DNA of 15,307 nt. Origin: CAZJUO01 sp964549245 (lineage in GTDB: Bacteria; Patescibacteriota; Patescibacteriia; UBA10025; JAHIVO01). Position 1 is the first letter of the stretch, and every line of letters starts with the position of its first letter. Below are positions 13,033 to 15,307 of this stretch, in pieces. Where the stretch lies: positions 1 through 15,307 of the forward strand of contig CAZJUO010000024.1 of the NCBI GenBank assembly GCA_964549245.1. Direction: 5' to 3'. Made by a program: the position numbers and the translations under genes. The notes beneath the pieces are model-generated. The model was not told the origin of the DNA and searched no databases. It saw only the letters and a list, made by a program, of their open reading frames with translations.

Positions 13033-15307
13033 TTATGGCAATATATCAATCGCTACAATTGCGTTGCCGTTCAAGAGATAGGTGGTCTTGTTGTTCCAAT
13101 CAACGGCGAAATCTTTGAGATTGGTAAAGGAATCCGAAACGTATTGGTTAATCAATACGCCTTCTTTGGTAAATTCGCAAAGACGATTTTCTTTTTTATC
13201 GAGTATAAAAATACGATCGATATCGGAAGAGGTCCATATTTTATCCCCACTAGTCAGCGCTGGCTCTATCGGGTCGAGTGACCATTCCTGCTTTCTTCCC
13301 TGAAAAAACTGGTTAACAGTGCCGTCGCTGAATAGCAAATATATATTACCGTCTATTGACATGGAAGTAGCATTAGCTAGTGAAATGTCATCGAGGAGCC
13401 ACTCAACGGTTTGTGTATATCCACCGCTAATTCGGGAAGCTCGATAAATTTGGTTGTTTTTTATATCAAGGAGGTAAATTTTATTTTCATAGGTAGCCAG
13501 GCTGGTAATATTGGCCTCGTCGGCAGGAAGTGAGAACGAAAGCTGCCCCACCGTTTCGCTAGCAGTATTGAATTCAACCATGGTGTACTTGGTAGTCAGG
13601 TAGACGATATTATTGTTGTAGACTGACTGGTATTGAAGCGTATTCTGCAGGTTTGTTTGCGGCCACGTTGATATCTCTTCATTATCGATAGAAACACCGT
13701 AAATTGTCTTGCTTGATGGATCAAAGGTATATAGCCTCTGCCCGATAAGCAAGAGTCTGCTTGTTGAAGCGTTATAAGTGTCGCTGCCAAGGTTGGCAAC
13801 CGTCGTGGTGGCCATAGTGGCGATGTGTTTTGTCTGTTCAAGCTGCGTATTTATATCGGACGTTAGTTCGGAAATTTTCTGTTTTTGCTCATCGGTTTCA
13901 TTTGGCAGATCGTCAAGTAAATTCCTCGCCTCATACAACAGGTCTTTGGCGCCGCTTTCGTTGCCATACGAAAGTGCTGCTTCTGCTTTTAATATATTTT
14001 GGGAAATTAATGAGATCGTAGCTTCGTATTCGATTGATTGCTCTTGCTGCTGCTTGGAGAGGGCTGTAGTAAATATGCTTTGGGCCAGGACAAAGGCCAC
14101 TACGATGACAAATAAAAAAATAATTTTACTAAGGCGCGGCAGTTTTTTGAACCAGATAATGGTTTTAGAAAGTTTATGTGAAAAAGAAGTGGGGCTTTTT
14201 TTTATTTCACTTGGTACTTTCTGACTCTTTTTTGTTATGGTAGCCATTGCGCTGGCTCCCTGGCCGATAATACTGCCGGTTTGCTTCATAACCCCGGAGG
14301 CGGTTTTTATTACAGAACGAACTGCGCTTTTTTTTCGGTACGTTTCTTGCTGTACCGGCCGGTATTGCCGAAGCTGCTGTTCGAATTGTACCCGCCGGGG
14401 AGATTGCCGCAGAATTTTTAGTTTGATAAATCCCATGATTGACGAATAGCCCTGGCGAAGCGAATTACGCAAGTAGCGGCTTAGTGAAGGAGTAAGTACT
14501 TTATTGGTTTGCGCTTGTTTTTGGAGTAAATTTTCCATGGAAGCGTGTGAGCCTGTTGATGGGGCGATGCTCGGCGAAGGAGTGGCTGGTATGGTGGCTG
14601 TACGTTTTTGTACAGTAGAAATATTCGGAGTGAGCCGTATAATTAGAGCGCTAAAAGCTGAATTATTGCTATTTTCCGTAAGCAATTTTTCCAACATCTG
14701 CACTGCTTGCGGGGGACTGTGCTCTACAAGGATGCGTTTTAGTTTTTCTTGGGAAAAGTAATCAAGTAAAGTACTAGCGCAGAACAATAGGGAATCATCA
14801 GTTTGCAGCTGTCCACTGATGACATTGGAAAAAGCTTTCAAGGGATTTATTTTTTGGTGGGGGGACTCATTATTTACCGTTGACTGTATGATATCGGTAA
14901 TTTTATCTTGCCTGATAAGAAAAGAATGAATAGCGCCGACATAGCTTAAATGAAGCTGGTCGTTTTTAATAACCAGGGCGACAATATTAAGCTTGTCCAG
15001 CCAATTGGTATCGTAATCACCGACCAGGTCAGCGATAGTCTGGTTGGTGGTTTCTAAGGCTTTTTCAAAGGCTGTTTCAATATTTAAGTCCTCGGTATTG
15101 TAATAGCTTTCGCGGAGGCGTTCTTGAATGGTGCCGATGATATCGATGTTAATTTTATCGGCTGTATCGATTTCTGCGACGACAAAAAGCCTGCCAAGAC
15201 TTGATTCTTCGGCAGGTGTTGGTTTGGCCGAGTATACATGCGAAATTGCGCGGCTTTTATCCGGGTCGCATAATAATAATTTTTCGGAACTAATAGAGAA
15301 ACCAGAC
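13033..15307 (-). CDS. Partial membrane protein: degenerate PP2C-like domain, TM helix, coiled coil, beta-propeller-like domain
   Basis: The frame is open to the right window edge, so the 5' end is missing; 757 residues are visible. The TTG at 14841 is only an internal codon. Residues 1-225 follow a PP2C/PPM order: GRLFVVAEID (38-47), LNIVALVIKNDQLHLSYVGAIHSFLIR (106-132), and TDDSLLFCASTLLDYFS (169-185). The expected DGxGG, GDSR and SDG metal sites read EIDTA, GAIH and AST, so activity is unlikely. A Ser/Pro/Gln/Arg-rich linker, one membrane helix (about 394-414) and a coiled coil (about 420-500) follow. The C-terminal part (515-757) shows repeated beta-rich units such as NKIYLLDIKNNQIYRAS and DRIFILDKKENRLCEF, like a beta-propeller. 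The likely topology is an inner pseudophosphatase with an outer propeller. The function is unknown; signalling or scaffolding is inference. Confidence 0.75.
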   Translation of the reverse strand, partial: SGFSISSEKLLLCDPDKSRAISHVYSAKPTPAEESSLGRLFVVAEIDTADKINIDIIGTIQERLRESYYNTEDLNIETAFEKALETTNQTIADLVGDYDTNWLDKLNIVALVIKNDQLHLSYVGAIHSFLIRQDKITDIIQSTVNNESPHQKINPLKAFSNVISGQLQTDDSLLFCASTLLDYFSQEKLKRILVEHSPPQAVQMLEKLLTENSNNSAFSALIIRLTPNISTVQKRTATIPATPSPSIAPSTGSHASMENLLQKQAQTNKVLTPSLSRYLRNSLRQGYSSIMGFIKLKILRQSPRRVQFEQQLRQYRPVQQETYRKKSAVRSVIKTASGVMKQTGSIIGQGASAMATITKKSQKVPSEIKKSPTSFSHKLSKTIIWFKKLPRLSKIIFLFVIVVAFVLAQSIFTTALSKQQQEQSIEYEATISLISQNILKAEAALSYGNESGAKDLLYEARNLLDDLPNETDEQKQKISELTSDINTQLEQTKHIATMATTTVANLGSDTYNASTSRLLLIGQRLYTFDPSSKTIYGVSIDNEEISTWPQTNLQNTLQYQSVYNNNIVYLTTKYTMVEFNTASETVGQLSFSLPADEANITSLATYENKIYLLDIKNNQIYRASRISGGYTQTVEWLLDDISLANATSMSIDGNIYLLFSDGTVNQFFQGRKQEWSLDPIEPALTSGDKIWTSSDIDRIFILDKKENRLCEFTKEGVLINQYVSDSFTNLKDFAVDWNNKTTYLLNGNAIVAIDILP

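Noticed and set aside
14839..14841. TTG start for a 602-residue protein
   Set aside because: The same frame stays open without a stop to the window edge, and the extra residues continue the PP2C-like domain, so this is an internal Leu codon.
1..15307. UGA recoded as an amino acid, as in some Patescibacteria
   Set aside because: All recognised proteins are full length under the standard bacterial code and no family member is interrupted at an in-frame TGA.

Overview
The window looks like a piece of a Candidate Phyla Radiation (Patescibacteria) chromosome, or a close relative. This is an inference from gene content and style, not from a marker tree. The supporting signs are an AT-rich sequence, an archaeal-type UMP kinase in place of the usual bacterial form, large repetitive surface proteins, several small or unrecognised proteins, and almost no Shine-Dalgarno sequences. 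All genes read through under the standard bacterial code with TAA or TAG stops, so there is no sign of UGA recoding.

Left part (1-7350). A DUF559 endonuclease-like gene sits directly behind a 139-bp palindromic element. The rest is read from the minus strand and forms a cell-surface module. It starts with a TasA/camelysin-like secreted protein, followed by a SipW-type (Ser/His) signal peptidase I. Further downstream comes a 1564-residue adhesin-like protein with a signal peptide, a von Willebrand A domain, CnaB/SdrD-like and Cys-paired repeats, four DUF11 repeats and an LPTTG-TM-basic tail. The TasA-like gene has a good sigma70-type promoter, a folded leader and the only strong Shine-Dalgarno in the window. 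The giant adhesin gene has two consensus TTGACA promoters and a leader of roughly 390-440 nt. That leader holds two hairpins with the same loop sequence, a terminator-like stem and a compact four-way junction. The same intergenic region carries two perfect DnaA-box nonamers inside identical 15-mers.

Middle part (7430-11564), plus strand. These are housekeeping genes: protein-L-isoaspartate methyltransferase (own promoter), mannose-1-phosphate guanylyltransferase, the endolytic transglycosylase MltG, an archaeal-type UMP kinase and a 104-residue protein of unknown function. The last three are tightly spaced.

Right part (11577-15307). A consensus promoter drives rplJ-rplL through a 325-nt leader. 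The first half is an L10-type ribosomal-protein leader with an attenuator. The second half is a separate nested stem structure. A bidirectional terminator separates rplL from a minus-strand gene that is open to the window edge. That gene encodes a single-pass membrane protein with a PP2C-like domain lacking the metal-binding aspartates, a transmembrane helix, a coiled coil and a beta-propeller-like C-terminus.

The most interesting material is the TasA/SipW/LPxTG surface module with its elaborate leader RNAs, the membrane pseudophosphatase, and the second folded region in front of rplJ.
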